Assembly: GCA_947456965.1 (NCBI GenBank)
Contig: CANGTU010000003.1
Location: forward strand, 44,112 to 108,111
Direction: 5' to 3'
DNA length: 64,000 nucleotides
From: Flavobacteriales bacterium
GTDB taxonomy: Bacteria; Bacteroidota; Bacteroidia; Flavobacteriales_D; Sanyastnellaceae
Positions 36,201 to 44,142 of the stretch are shown here, piece after piece. Each line of letters starts with the position of its first letter. Within the stretch, counting starts at the first letter, position 1. The translations under genes were made by a program, and so were the position numbers. Under the pieces are notes generated by a model. That model did not search any database. It saw only the letters and a list, made by a program, of their open reading frames with translations, and was not told where the DNA came from.

Positions 36201-38294
36201 CTCATTCATCACACGTGTTTCACCAAGCACCACCGGAATGTCATTGACCGGCAACACGCTCAGCGTAAAGGTCCCTTGATCGCAAAGTCCCTGGCCGTCG
36301 CACGCCTGATATACGAACGACACTGTACCATTGAAATTTAACGCTGGTGTAAACGTAAACTGACCTGATGGCTGAACGGATAGCTGACCCGATGCCGGTG
36401 GCATTGCCACTGAGAATAACAGTGCACTGCCTTCGGTATCGCTGGCCAGTGAAAGCAGGGAGCCGCTGAAAGGGGTGTCTTCATTCATGGCAGCGGAGCC
36501 ATCCCCAGCAGCCGGCAGATCATTGACGGCGCCCACACCAATGGTTGCTGTTCCCGTGCCGCACAATCCGCCTTCGTCGCAGGCCTGATAGGTGAAACTC
36601 ACCACCCCGTTATAGTCAGGTGCCGGAGTAAAGACGAATGATCCATTGGGCGCCAGCACGAGGGTGCCTGATGCCGGCAGCAACGTGGAACTGTAGATGA
36701 GCGGCTGTCCTTCGGGATCACTGTCATTGGTCGCCACCGATCCACTCAGTACCACATCTTCATTGGTGGAGAACGACTGCCCGTTGACAACGGGAGAATC
36801 ATTGACCGCCGTCAAATCAATCGTGACCATCGCCGATGCACAGAGTGCTCCGCCATCGCACGCCTGATATTGAAAGGTGACGGTCCCGTTGAAATGGACA
36901 GCCGGAGTATAGCTGAACGTGCCGTCTGGGTTGATCACCAGCACGCCCATAGCGGGAGGTGCCAGAACGGAGAATACGATGACGCCGCTTTCCTGATCGG
37001 TAACAAGTGATGCAAGCGCGCCAGTTGTCGTGATGTCTTCGGTTCCAGTGATTAGCGATGGCAAGGCTACGGGGGGATCATTCACCGCTGCTACCGTGAT
37101 GGAAACAACAGCCTGATCACAGGAATTGAAAGGATCACATGCGCTGTAGACAAAGGACACCGTTCCGCTGAACTGGGATGGCGGGATGTAAACAAAAGCA
37201 CCGGTCTGCTCATTCCAACTCAACGTTCCCTGAGCCGGAGGTGCAACTACATAGAAAGAAAGGTCATCGGTATTGGGATCAGTATCATTGAGAGCTACCT
37301 GTCCTGTGAATGTGCCATCCTCATCCATATTGAATGCATCATCGGCTGCGTTGGGACTGATATTGACAGAGACCACGGTGATGGTCAGCAAGGCCTGGTC
37401 GCACGCCCCGAACGTATCACATGCCTGATAGGTGATCACATCTGTACCGGCGAAGCTGGCAACCGGCGTGTACACATAGGAACCGTTCACATTCATCGTG
37501 ATGTTTCCATGCTGAGGCTGAGCAATCACGGAGTATGCGAGTACCTGTCCTTCGGGATCAGAGTCGTTGACAGCCACACTAAGTGACAAGGAGGCATTCA
37601 TACTGGTCACCTCACTGTCATCCTGAGCCGTGGGCGACTGATTATTCTGCACCACGAAAGTGGCTACCCCGATATCGCATACCACGCAGGGATCGCAGCC
37701 CTGATATACGAGGGTAATGGTGCCGGTGAACCCAGGATTGGGTGTGAAGGATACGATTCCAAGTGCTGATAGCTGAAAGCCCGTCACATGAGCAGGAGCC
37801 ACCAGTACATTGTAGAAGATCGGCTCAATATCAATGTCGAAGTCATTAACTGCGATGCTACCGGTAAAGGGCGTATTGGCCACCAGAAAAAAGGTCTCAT
37901 CCACGATCGCCGGCGGATCATTCACGAACAACACGGCAATCTCGAGAATGGCCGAAGCACAGGCACCATGAGGGTCGCAGACCTGATACGTTACATAGTC
38001 AAACCCATAGTAAAGGAAATCGGGCAAGTATGTGAACTGCCCATTGGGCTGCATCGTAATCGTTCCGTGATCGGGCTGAGCAATCACCGAGTAGGTAAGT
38101 ACATCGCCATTCGGATCCGTATCATTGAGGCCTACACTTCCAGTCTGAATTTCATTTTCGTATGCATAGCTCTCATCGGCCACAGCGACCGGCGCAGCAT
38201 TGCTCCCCGCATATTCTCTGCATGCGATGGCAGGCAAGGCCGTTGACATCAGGACGGCCAGCAGGACAATGGTCACGGATACACCATTCCTCAT
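33270..38294 (-). CDS. Giant surface protein with 14 cadherin-like (tandem-95) repeats and T9SS sorting domain
   Basis: 1674 aa. Signal peptide 1-24, then 14 tandem repeats of about 93 aa (34-1335), a degenerate Ig-like segment, a gliding-type repeat region with ITPSSCFTLPDGQID, and a T9SS sorting domain (YPNP at 1602-1605). Each repeat follows the cadherin-like tandem-95 pattern: NEDxxLSGSVAxNDxDxEG, LTYxLxxxPxxG, YTPxxxFxGxVSFxYQACD, then VNDxP at the end. Acidic NDxD loops suggest calcium binding, and each has Cys-Asp-x4-Cys. Such proteins act in adhesion or matrix. It is monocistronic and reads away from the MazG-like gene. Confidence 0.9.
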   Translation of the reverse strand: MRNGVSVTIVLLAVLMSTALPAIACREYAGSNAAPVAVADESYAYENEIQTGSVGLNDTDPNGDVLTYSVIAQPDHGTITMQPNGQFTYLPDFLYYGFDYVTYQVCDPHGACASAILEIAVLFVNDPPAIVDETFFLVANTPFTGSIAVNDFDIDIEPIFYNVLVAPAHVTGFQLSALGIVSFTPNPGFTGTITLVYQGCDPCVVCDIGVATFVVQNNQSPTAQDDSEVTSMNASLSLSVAVNDSDPEGQVLAYSVIAQPQHGNITMNVNGSYVYTPVASFAGTDVITYQACDTFGACDQALLTITVVSVNISPNAADDAFNMDEDGTFTGQVALNDTDPNTDDLSFYVVAPPAQGTLSWNEQTGAFVYIPPSQFSGTVSFVYSACDPFNSCDQAVVSITVAAVNDPPVALPSLITGTEDITTTGALASLVTDQESGVIVFSVLAPPAMGVLVINPDGTFSYTPAVHFNGTVTFQYQACDGGALCASAMVTIDLTAVNDSPVVNGQSFSTNEDVVLSGSVATNDSDPEGQPLIYSSTLLPASGTLVLAPNGSFVFTPAPDYNGVVSFTYQACDEGGLCGTGTATIGVGAVNDLPAAGDGSAAMNEDTPFSGSLLSLASDTEGSALLFSVAMPPASGQLSVQPSGQFTFTPALNFNGTVSFVYQACDGQGLCDQGTFTLSVLPVNDIPVVLGETRVMNEDAILNSSVAGNDSDAEPGPLTYSLLQGPASGILVLQSNGSFTYTPVLHFSGWVSFTYQACDAGGLCGSATASVQVVWINDLPVAGDDMFMLTEDQPFTASVAGNDLDVDIEPLLFSTLMAPSQGLLSMEQTGVFTYTPSANFNGFVSFLYLACDTCNACDAGLVSLLIQPVNDAPLPLPDSFTGNEDTMLSGSVAINDNDIEGDQLTYTLFSAPAVGILNLGISGSFMYTPPAHFHGMVEAVYQVCDAQGACALSTLSLVILPVNDIPIVLGESNSALMNTPLSGILSSNDSDSDGDALTYTLVLPPASGVLTLGVNGSYTYTPSLNFSGSVSAGYSACDPSGACAMATLTIQVISTNTPPVVLSETLTTNEDGVLSGSVAVNDNDADGQPLFYSFSSSPPVGVWTTTPAGAVQFSPPVNWNGTFTIPYVACDPIGACVSAVLTVVVVPVNDAPVAVGEALATTEDDPLSSTVAGNDSDPDGDILAYTLLTTPQHGTIVMQPNGAFTYIPEVNYFGTDQCIYQACDASGACATAVLSLVVIFVNDLPIANDDVHYLLVNELTSGSVAINDIELDPEPLTYTIILAASNGQFSLQPNGSFTYIPNDGFLGTDVVVYLACDPCGACDTGILQLVVGAENNPPYAGSVSSTSCSGSVWSIDLDSYISDLEDPNSALSITVYGNTGGSWQVDDISHVVQLLVDPFFTGTAAANYTVCDLTLGTQCTGGQIEVNIESWTTPEILSAEITPSSCFTLPDGQIDLTTDSNANIYVWSDGTDEEDLTDAAGGIYTVTITRDGDCVIPLEAQFEIASPEPLVVSSVTPVGISGSPGGSTLPEVTGGVPPYTYRWVRLADGEVVSTSPQLEGLDSAGMAGGYELFVTDANGCEEVVSIVVTDVTSHSAPVVDAYPNPNSGLLTIHSDTWGLGALVVRDNCGRIVYRDDQFRIGGIIALDLTSLAAGSYILEWSGGGQPWVWRMVRQ
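34290..38195 (-). repeat. Array of 14 tandem protein-coding repeats (about 279 nt each)
   Basis: Encodes residues 34-1335 of the giant surface protein. Every unit ends its aromatic strand with CDxxxxC. Units 2, 9 and 14 carry an extra cysteine (CDPCVVCD, CDTCNACD, CDPCGACD) and share EP after the NDxD loop where most other units have EG or DG. Units are diverged at DNA level, so the array is old rather than recently amplified. Confidence 0.85.
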
Positions 38295-38440
38295 CTCACG
38301 TATTCATCGATTAGGCCTGTTTCTATTTCCCGCTCCGAAGCCCTTTACGCACTCATCTGACAGGAGTTGCAATCAGGCCGTCCGGTATGCGGGTTGTAAA
38401 AATAGCCACGTTTGTGGGCAAACACCTGATTTCCAACCGC

Positions 38441-38448
38441 TATGTTTG
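38441..38448 (+). promoter_or_regulatory. Bacteroidota -7 promoter box for the MazG-like gene
   Basis: TATGTTTG, a perfect TAnnTTTG element, 23 nt before the ATG at 38472. A TTTG sits 26 nt further upstream, more than the usual 19-21. Confidence 0.45.
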
Positions 38449-38471
38449 CCTGACTATTCTCACCGACACAC

Positions 38472-38801
38472 ATGACCTTGAGCGAAGCACAGCACACTGT
38501 AGACCAGTGGATTAAAGAATACGGCGTCCGCTATTTCGGAGAGCTCACGAACATGGCCATCCTTACGGAGGAGGTGGGCGAGCTAGCCCGTATTATGGCC
38601 CGCAGATATGGGGAACAGTCGGAGAAGGAATCGGACCGCGGCAAAGACCTGGGCGATGAGATGGCAGATGTTCTGTGGGTATTGATTTGCCTTGCCAACC
38701 AGACCGGCGTGGATCTCACGGATGCATTCCGCAGGAACATTGAGAAGAAAACCACGCGCGATCATGCGAGGCATCGTGAAAATCCAAAGCTGGGAGGCTG
38801 A
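38472..38801 (+). CDS. MazG-like nucleotide pyrophosphohydrolase
   Basis: 109 aa all-alpha NTP-PPase. The metal-binding pattern is EEVGE (33-37) followed by GDEMADVLW (around 61-69), that is ExxE...ExxD, as in MazG and dCTP pyrophosphatase relatives. It probably hydrolyses non-canonical or surplus (d)NTPs to NMP and PPi. The single short domain differs from the two-domain MazG of E. coli. Its stop directly abuts the nadE stop, with no base between. Confidence 0.87.
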   Translation: MTLSEAQHTVDQWIKEYGVRYFGELTNMAILTEEVGELARIMARRYGEQSEKESDRGKDLGDEMADVLWVLICLANQTGVDLTDAFRRNIEKKTTRDHARHRENPKLGG

Positions 38802-39629
38802 TCAGCACCTGAGTTCAGGGGGGATAATGCACACCGGTATGGGGTCCATCTTGTGCCGGTTTGCATTGTGCATGCGCACAAAAATCCTGATCACTTCAAC
38901 TTGGCGGTTCGACAGGCCGAGCCCTTCCAGTCCGTCTGTTGCATAGCCCGTACCCTTGCGGGGAAGGTACGCATCAGCATACTCCATCGCCCATTCTAGT
39001 TCAGGATAGCTTGCGCCGATCTGATCTTCATCGGTGCGATCATCGCCCCACAGTCCATCGGTAGGCGGAGCAGACAAGATCGAAGGTACAATACCCAACT
39101 CAGCGGCGATTGCATACACCTCTGTTTTGGTGAGATCCGCAATCGGCGAAAGATCCACGCCACCATCGCCGTATTTTGTGTAGAATCCGACACCAAAATC
39201 CTCCACTTTATTGCCTGTGCCGGCTACGAGAAGGCCGTCCAGTCCGGCGAAATAATAGAGCGTGGCCATGCGCAGTCTGGCGCGTGTATTGGCCAGGGCC
39301 AGATTACGGCGATCGTGGTTTCCCGCATCCGGAAGCGCCGACACAAGGGCATCGAATGTCGCGGTGAGCTCCACCTCGGTGCGCGAAGTCCGCGGATACT
39401 GAGCCATCAGCCAGCGCATATGCTCTTCTGCCCGGTTCACCTGGGAAGAGGCCTGATAGATCGGCATAGCAACCAGCAGGGTAGGCAGGCCGGTGCGGGC
39501 ACAGAGTGCGGATGTAAGCGCAGAGTCGATTCCACCACTCACCCCTACCACAAAGCCCCGGGAGCGACTGGCTGCGGCATAGTCCGACAGCCATGAAGTG
39601 ATATGCGCAATGACAGCCTGTTTATCCAT
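38802..39629 (-). CDS. nadE: NAD synthase, ammonia-dependent
   Basis: Last step of NAD synthesis: amidates deamido-NAD with ATP. 275 aa from MDKQAVIAHI; ATP pyrophosphatase motif VSGGIDSAL (30-38), GTGNKVEDFGVGFYTKYGDG and PTDGLWGDDRTDEDQIG are intact. There is no N-terminal glutaminase domain, so free ammonia is the nitrogen donor. An earlier in-frame ATG (39662) would put its first residues inside a terminator stem, so 39629 is preferred. Proximity of nadE to gldB-gldC recalls flavobacterial gene order. Confidence 0.94.
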   Translation of the reverse strand: MDKQAVIAHITSWLSDYAAASRSRGFVVGVSGGIDSALTSALCARTGLPTLLVAMPIYQASSQVNRAEEHMRWLMAQYPRTSRTEVELTATFDALVSALPDAGNHDRRNLALANTRARLRMATLYYFAGLDGLLVAGTGNKVEDFGVGFYTKYGDGGVDLSPIADLTKTEVYAIAAELGIVPSILSAPPTDGLWGDDRTDEDQIGASYPELEWAMEYADAYLPRKGTGYATDGLEGLGLSNRQVEVIRIFVRMHNANRHKMDPIPVCIIPPELRC

Positions 39630-39630
39630 C

Positions 39631-39658
39631 AAAAATCCCGCCGGCTGGTGCCGGCGGG
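39631..39658 (-). terminator. Rho-independent terminator of the beta-barrel gene
   Basis: On the minus strand CCCGCCGGC, loop ACCA, GCCGGCGGG, then A and TTTTT. Perfect 9-bp stem. It ends the gene at 39688-40482 immediately before the nadE ATG. Confidence 0.9.
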
Positions 39659-39687
39659 ACAAATGTCGGAAGGTTCATGCTGAATAC

Positions 39688-40482
39688 TCAGAACATGATC
39701 CCCAAGCTGAGTTCAAAGAAATTCCCAATTCCCTTGAGCTGGAAAGGAACAGGTTCCTGCTTGTTATTATCCCCTTCCTGAAAGTCCACCTCATCTGCCT
39801 CATTAACCTGAAGTCCGTTGTTCCGCAGGATATCGGTAAAGCCGTTATTGAATGTCACGCCTGCAAGAATGGATGTTCCGCCGGATAAATTGTATTCAAT
39901 ACCGGCACCAATAATCAGAGACGCGCGAAACAAGGAGATGTCATCCTTGATGTCCTCGTCCTCAATTACGGATGTTTCCCTGTCTGAACTGATCCATGGA
40001 TTCGGATCATTGATGGTAGCGTTTTCATTGGTAAACTGATAGTCCAATTCATCATTTGCTGTTGCACGGATGTTGACCCCGAGGCCTAGTCCGAACTGAC
40101 CCCAGTATGTGATGTAGCCGATTTCATTGGTTCGCAGCTTCAAGGTGAGAGGAACTTCTCCGTACTGCAGCGTGTATGACCGGCTAAGCAGGGCAATCTC
40201 CTGCCCGTTGTCACCTTCCCTCAGCGTATGATAAGATACCTCACCGCCCATCTGAAAAATGTTCAACCCGGTGCCGATGGCATAGTTATCGGTGAAATGG
40301 ATATCCGCCACCAGGCCGAACCCGAAACGAAGAGCATTCCGCTCATGAGAGATGTGCTTGGATTCGGGCTTCACCCAGCCGATATTGGGCGCGATCTTGA
40401 CACCGATCTTGTACTTGTCTGACTGGGCAAACAAACCGGTGCTCAAGAACAGGGCTGTGGAGAGGATGAAAAGATTTTTCAT
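39688..40482 (-). CDS. Outer membrane beta-barrel protein (PorT/OMP_b-brl type)
   Basis: 264 aa. Signal peptide 1-19 (MKNLFILSTALFLSTGLFAQ). The rest shows alternating hydrophobic strands such as FGFGLVADIHFTDNYAIGTGL and YWGQFGLGLGVNIRA, and a C-terminal FFELSLGIMF ending in Phe, typical of 8-10 strand barrels in Bacteroidota. A long acidic loop (SDRETSVIEDEDIKDD) lies mid-protein. Function unknown. Own terminator downstream, divergent from gldB. Confidence 0.82.
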   Translation of the reverse strand: MKNLFILSTALFLSTGLFAQSDKYKIGVKIAPNIGWVKPESKHISHERNALRFGFGLVADIHFTDNYAIGTGLNIFQMGGEVSYHTLREGDNGQEIALLSRSYTLQYGEVPLTLKLRTNEIGYITYWGQFGLGLGVNIRATANDELDYQFTNENATINDPNPWISSDRETSVIEDEDIKDDISLFRASLIIGAGIEYNLSGGTSILAGVTFNNGFTDILRNNGLQVNEADEVDFQEGDNNKQEPVPFQLKGIGNFFELSLGIMF

Positions 40483-40545
40483 GTGGTCGGGTTTTAGTGT
40501 TCTAACATTGCGGCCAATCAACGGCCAAATCTAATCGTATTCAGC

Positions 40546-41598
40546 ATGATCCCGTTACGGAACCTCGGCAGGGCAGTACTCGTCATCCATCTGGTCTTAT
40601 TGGCCGCCTGCGATGGTCCTGGCCCTTCATCCCGGGTGGAACTTCCCGATGAACCCGTTCCTTACACCTCTGTGCGCTTTGACCATGCCGTATTCCGGGC
40701 CGATTTCAGCGACCCGGCGACCGCAAGGCAACAACTATACCAGCCTGCGGGAATCTTCTATTGCTACTATGTCGAAGACATCCTCCGACTTGGGGCTTGC
40801 GACAGTATGGCTACGGTGTCCGAACTTAAGGCCTTTGCTACCTGGCCTGATATGGTCGAGCTCCAGCAGCAGGTGGACACGGTGTATCCGGCATCCCGGG
40901 TAGATGGCCTGGATGAGCAGTTCCGGCAGGCCATCGGACGGTGGCACACCCTGTTTCCGGACAGCCTCCTGCCTGTGGTTATTTATATGAATTCGGGACT
41001 CAACTTCAGCGCCTTCTCCTCGGATTCCTTTATGGCAGTGGGGCTGGATTATTTTCTGGGGCCCGATAACCCCATTGCTTCGAAGCTTCCGTCTGATTTC
41101 TTTCCCACTTATCTCCGTGAAGACATGCTGCCTGAGTACGCAGTGGTAAATACGATCAAGGACTTTTGCCAGCGGGAGGTAGCCCAGTCGGCTCCGCAGA
41201 GCGGTCGCCCCGATCTGTTGCACCTGATGGTATACCACGGCAAGGTGATGTATCTTCTGGAACTACTTCTGCCCGACGAAACCGATGCGGTGCGCATGAA
41301 TTGGACCGATGAGCAACAGCAATGGGCCTTGGCTAACGAATGGAACACCTGGAAGGAACTGGCAAGGCAGGAAGTTATGTTCAATACATCATCCCGCGAC
41401 AATATCCGCTGGTTCGATTTCGGGCCATTCACCAATGCAGCACAAGTGCCTCAGGAATCTCCGCCCCAACTCGGCATCTGGATGGGATGGAACATGGTGC
41501 GCGCTTATATGGCCGATCATCCCGAAACACCTGTGGCCAAGCTCCTGGCCGACATCCCCGACAGGGCCATCCTCAGCGCCTATAAACCCGAGAATTAG
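40546..41598 (+). CDS. gldB: Gliding motility lipoprotein GldB
   Basis: 350 aa lipoprotein with lipobox LLAAC and lipidation Cys22. Features of GldB are an N-terminal region with RFDHAVFRAD, the LNFSAFSSDSFMAVGLDYFLG core, and the ESPPQLGIWMGWNMVRAYM block near the C-terminus. It is essential for gliding and T9SS function in F. johnsoniae. The core resembles a zinc-independent DUF2268-like fold. The assignment is supported by gldC following after 9 nt. Confidence 0.9.
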   Translation: MIPLRNLGRAVLVIHLVLLAACDGPGPSSRVELPDEPVPYTSVRFDHAVFRADFSDPATARQQLYQPAGIFYCYYVEDILRLGACDSMATVSELKAFATWPDMVELQQQVDTVYPASRVDGLDEQFRQAIGRWHTLFPDSLLPVVIYMNSGLNFSAFSSDSFMAVGLDYFLGPDNPIASKLPSDFFPTYLREDMLPEYAVVNTIKDFCQREVAQSAPQSGRPDLLHLMVYHGKVMYLLELLLPDETDAVRMNWTDEQQQWALANEWNTWKELARQEVMFNTSSRDNIRWFDFGPFTNAAQVPQESPPQLGIWMGWNMVRAYMADHPETPVAKLLADIPDRAILSAYKPEN

Positions 41599-41607
41599 CC
41601 ATTTCAT

Positions 41608-41940
41608 ATGAAGACATCCACCATCCGTATTGAAGTCGAACTCGATGAAAACAACGTACCAGAAGGCATCCGATGGAAGGCGAGCGATAACGCCGCTGAG
41701 GCCGCAGCTAAGGCCATGATCTTGTCCGTATGGGATAAGACCGAGCGCAATACGCTGAGGATGGATCTCTGGACTAAGGACATGGAGGTTGATGAAATGA
41801 AGTACTTCGTTCATCAGACCATCCTCACACTGGCCGACAGCTTTGAGAGGGCCACGGGTGAAGACCGCATGGCTGCTACCATGCGCGACTTTTGCGAGTA
41901 CTATGCCGAGAAACTTAACCTGCAGGGTCCGGCTCTTTGA
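41608..41940 (+). CDS. gldC: Gliding motility protein GldC
   Basis: 110 aa cytoplasmic-looking protein with no signal peptide. WKASDNAAEAAAKAMILSVWD and DLWTKDMEVDEMKYF are diagnostic of GldC. In F. johnsoniae gldC lies directly after gldB and enhances but is not essential for gliding. The last 26 nt overlap the convergent engB gene. Confidence 0.92.
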   Translation: MKTSTIRIEVELDENNVPEGIRWKASDNAAEAAAKAMILSVWDKTERNTLRMDLWTKDMEVDEMKYFVHQTILTLADSFERATGEDRMAATMRDFCEYYAEKLNLQGPAL

Positions 41941-42559
41941 GCGGGGGCATTCCTGCCCATTCCCGATTGACCTGATCGATTAGCCGAAGAATCTGGTCCC
42001 TGCCCAGGCGTGTTTCCGATGACGTTAAAACAAAACCCGGCATTTCTTCCCAGTCCTGGAGCATCCTCTGTTGATAAGCGTCAAAGTGCACTTCCACTTG
42101 ACGCTTGCTGAGTTTGTCACTCTTGGTAAAAGCAATCTGAAAAGGAATTCCCTGCTCGCCCAGCCATCCCATAAATTCCAGATCGGCCTCCTGAGGCTCC
42201 AGGCGCATGTCCACCAGAACAAAAGTGCATAGCAGATTCTCGCGGTGAGCGAGGTAGTACCGAACAAACCGTTCCCACGATTGGCGCGCCGAACGGGCCG
42301 TGCGGGCATATCCGTATCCAGGCAGATCCACGAGATACCAGGGATGTGTGGCACCGTTGATCAGGAAGTGGTTAATCGTCTGTGTCTTTCCGGGTGTGGA
42401 TGAGGTCTTCGCCAATCCCTTGCGGTTCACCAGCATGTTGATCAGACTGCTCTTCCCAACATTGGACCGGCCTATGAAGGCATACTCGGGCTTGTCGGCC
42501 ACCGGACACTTGTCCATACGGGTATTGGAACTGATAAATTCGGCGCTGGAGATGTTCAT
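41915..42559 (-). CDS. engB: Ribosome biogenesis GTPase EngB (YihA/YsxC)
   Basis: TRAFAC-class GTPase for large ribosomal subunit assembly. 214 aa: G1 GRSNVGKSS (30-38), G2 Thr in STPGKTQT, G3 DLPGYGYA, G4 TKSDK and a short G5 SSE. Length and spacing are normal for the family. Converges on gldC with a 26-nt overlap; the divergent side has the hydrolase gene 40 nt away on the same strand, possibly co-transcribed. Confidence 0.94.
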   Translation of the reverse strand: MNISSAEFISSNTRMDKCPVADKPEYAFIGRSNVGKSSLINMLVNRKGLAKTSSTPGKTQTINHFLINGATHPWYLVDLPGYGYARTARSARQSWERFVRYYLAHRENLLCTFVLVDMRLEPQEADLEFMGWLGEQGIPFQIAFTKSDKLSKRQVEVHFDAYQQRMLQDWEEMPGFVLTSSETRLGRDQILRLIDQVNREWAGMPPLKEPDPAG

Positions 42560-42599
42560 CGGGAGTGCGAAAAATGCGGCCGGAGCCGTTGATGGCAGG

Positions 42600-43364
42600 T
42601 CACTTCAGTCCATGCTCACGGAACCAGTTCTCGAGGATGGAATTAAACAGGTCAGGATGCTCCATCATCGGCGCATGCCCGCATTTGTCAATCCAATAGA
42701 GCGAACTATTCGGCATCAGGCGATGGAAATCCTCCGCCACTTCTGGTGGTGTGATAGTATCGTTACGACCCCAGATGAGGCATACGGGCATGGTCATGTG
42801 AGGAAGATCCCTGGCCATGTTGTGGCGGATTGCACTCTTGGCGAGGGCCAGAATGCGCAATACACGATTGCGGTCATTTACCACCTGGAAGCACTCATCA
42901 ACCAGCTCGTCTGTAGCGTGCACGGGATCATAAAAAGTCACAGCCACCTTGCGGCGGATGAACTCTTTATCCTCACGACGCGGAAAACTGGAGCCGAATG
43001 CGTTTTCATAAAGTCCGCTGCTCGCTGTCAGTGTGAGTGATCTAACCCGCTCTGGATGCTCCCGCGCATAGATCAGGGCCACGTGTCCTCCAAGTGAATT
43101 GCCAAGCAGATCCACCTGTTCCCATCGTTTGTAATGCACGAAATCACGGAGGAAATGTGCAATGGACTTCACACCGGTATTGAGCACCGGCATGGAATAG
43201 AGTGGCAACATCGGAATGACCACCTTATGGCTCTGGGAGAAATGGCCTACCACCTCCCTGAAGTTGCTCAACGCTCCAAACAGGCCATGGAGAAGGATCA
43301 GGGGCCGACCTTCTCCTTCCTCGATGAACCGGAAACCTCCCTCTTCCCTGATGCTGTAATTCAT
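42600..43364 (-). CDS. Alpha/beta hydrolase
   Basis: 254 aa from MNYSIREEGG. Complete triad: Ser90 in LLGNSLGGH, Asp202 in WGRNDTITPP and His230 in KCGHAPMMEHP. LLHGLFGALSNF forms the oxyanion loop. It resembles C-C hydrolases or esterases of unknown substrate. It stands divergent to mraZ; two GTGG(T/G)AA boxes at 10-bp spacing point towards it from about 90 nt upstream of its start, so MraZ may affect it. A 23-codon longer start is possible. Confidence 0.85.
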   Translation of the reverse strand: MNYSIREEGGFRFIEEGEGRPLILLHGLFGALSNFREVVGHFSQSHKVVIPMLPLYSMPVLNTGVKSIAHFLRDFVHYKRWEQVDLLGNSLGGHVALIYAREHPERVRSLTLTASSGLYENAFGSSFPRREDKEFIRRKVAVTFYDPVHATDELVDECFQVVNDRNRVLRILALAKSAIRHNMARDLPHMTMPVCLIWGRNDTITPPEVAEDFHRLMPNSSLYWIDKCGHAPMMEHPDLFNSILENWFREHGLK

Positions 43365-43453
43365 GTGCAGTTTGATCAAGCGCGAATGTAAAGAATCGTC
43401 AGCAAGGCGATACCACCCGTTCACTGATTCCACACCACAGGGACAAATTCATG

Positions 43454-43470
43454 TTCCCACAATTTACCAC
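43454..43470 (-). promoter_or_regulatory. Pair of MraZ-like boxes facing the hydrolase gene
   Basis: The minus strand reads GTGGTAA (43470-43464), three bases, then GTGGGAA (43460-43454): the same box and 10-bp period as the mraZ operator, inverted. A further single inverted GTGGTAA lies at 43549-43555. Confidence 0.45.
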
Positions 43471-43586
43471 CTCCACAATCCGGCCCTGATTACTCCTTTA
43501 CACTTTGTTTAACAGGTATTTACGCTAATCAATGGCAATTTATTCATTTTACCACTTTTCAACATTTCGGTCAAAACCCTCCTCTA

Positions 43587-43614
43587 GTGGTAAGAAGTGG
43601 TAAACTGTGGCTAA
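43587..43614 (+). promoter_or_regulatory. MraZ operator: three direct GTGGTAA boxes, 10-bp period
   Basis: GTGGTAA at 43587, GTGGTAA at 43597 and GTGGCTAA at 43607. MraZ proteins elsewhere bind short direct repeats at about 10-bp spacing upstream of their own gene and repress it. The boxes overlap a TAAATTCG -7-like element, as expected for an autorepressor site. Confidence 0.75.
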
Positions 43615-43619
43615 ATTCG
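43612..43619 (+). promoter_or_regulatory. Probable -7 box of the dcw promoter
   Basis: TAAATTCG, one mismatch from TAnnTTTG, 26 nt before the mraZ ATG and overlapped by the last operator box. Confidence 0.4.
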
Positions 43620-43645
43620 TCCCGGCTAAGGCCTGAATCCGGATC

Positions 43646-44125
43646 ATGCTCAATCTCCTCGGCGAATACCACTGTAAAGTCGATCCCAAGGGACGGGTGA
43701 TGTTTCCTGCCCGGTTCAGGAAGCAGCTGGAACAAGTCATTCATCATGGACTAGTCGTCAATCGCGACATCTTTTCGAGGAGTCTGATTCTCTATCCCAA
43801 GCCGGAATGGGATCGCGTGAATGAGGAGTTGAGCGGCCTGAGCCGATACAGCGCCAACCACCAGCTATTCCATAAGAAGTTCATGAGGGGCGCCACGCTG
43901 ATTGAGCTGGATACTACTGGTAGGCTTCTGATTCCCAGGGTGCTTCTGGAACATGCCGAAGTGGACCTGCGCAAAAACAATGAACTCGTCATCACCGGTC
44001 TCGGAGAAAAGATGGAACTGTGGAGCACGGCCAACTACCAGCGTGAAGTACTCGACCAGGACATTGACTTCGGGGCACTTGCTGAAGAAGTCAGGAAGGA
44101 TATCGAAAGAAAGAACACCGCATAA
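43646..44125 (+). CDS. mraZ: Division/cell wall cluster transcriptional regulator MraZ
   Basis: 159 aa with two SpoVT/AbrB-like MraZ domains. Each has the DxxGR-x3-P signature: DPKGRVMFP (13-21) and DTTGRLLIP (89-97). MraZ forms a ring and binds repeated boxes upstream of its own operon to control dcw expression. The operator upstream fits this. It is first gene of the dcw operon, 17 nt before rsmH. Confidence 0.95.
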   Translation: MLNLLGEYHCKVDPKGRVMFPARFRKQLEQVIHHGLVVNRDIFSRSLILYPKPEWDRVNEELSGLSRYSANHQLFHKKFMRGATLIELDTTGRLLIPRVLLEHAEVDLRKNNELVITGLGEKMELWSTANYQREVLDQDIDFGALAEEVRKDIERKNTA

Positions 44126-44142
44126 ACCGCATTCCGGAAAGC

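Noticed and set aside
33270..38294. Many other-frame open frames and possible CRISPR-like periodicity in the repeat gene
   Set aside because: The ~279-nt period is due to protein domain repeats; units are diverged and no short identical repeats with spacers exist.
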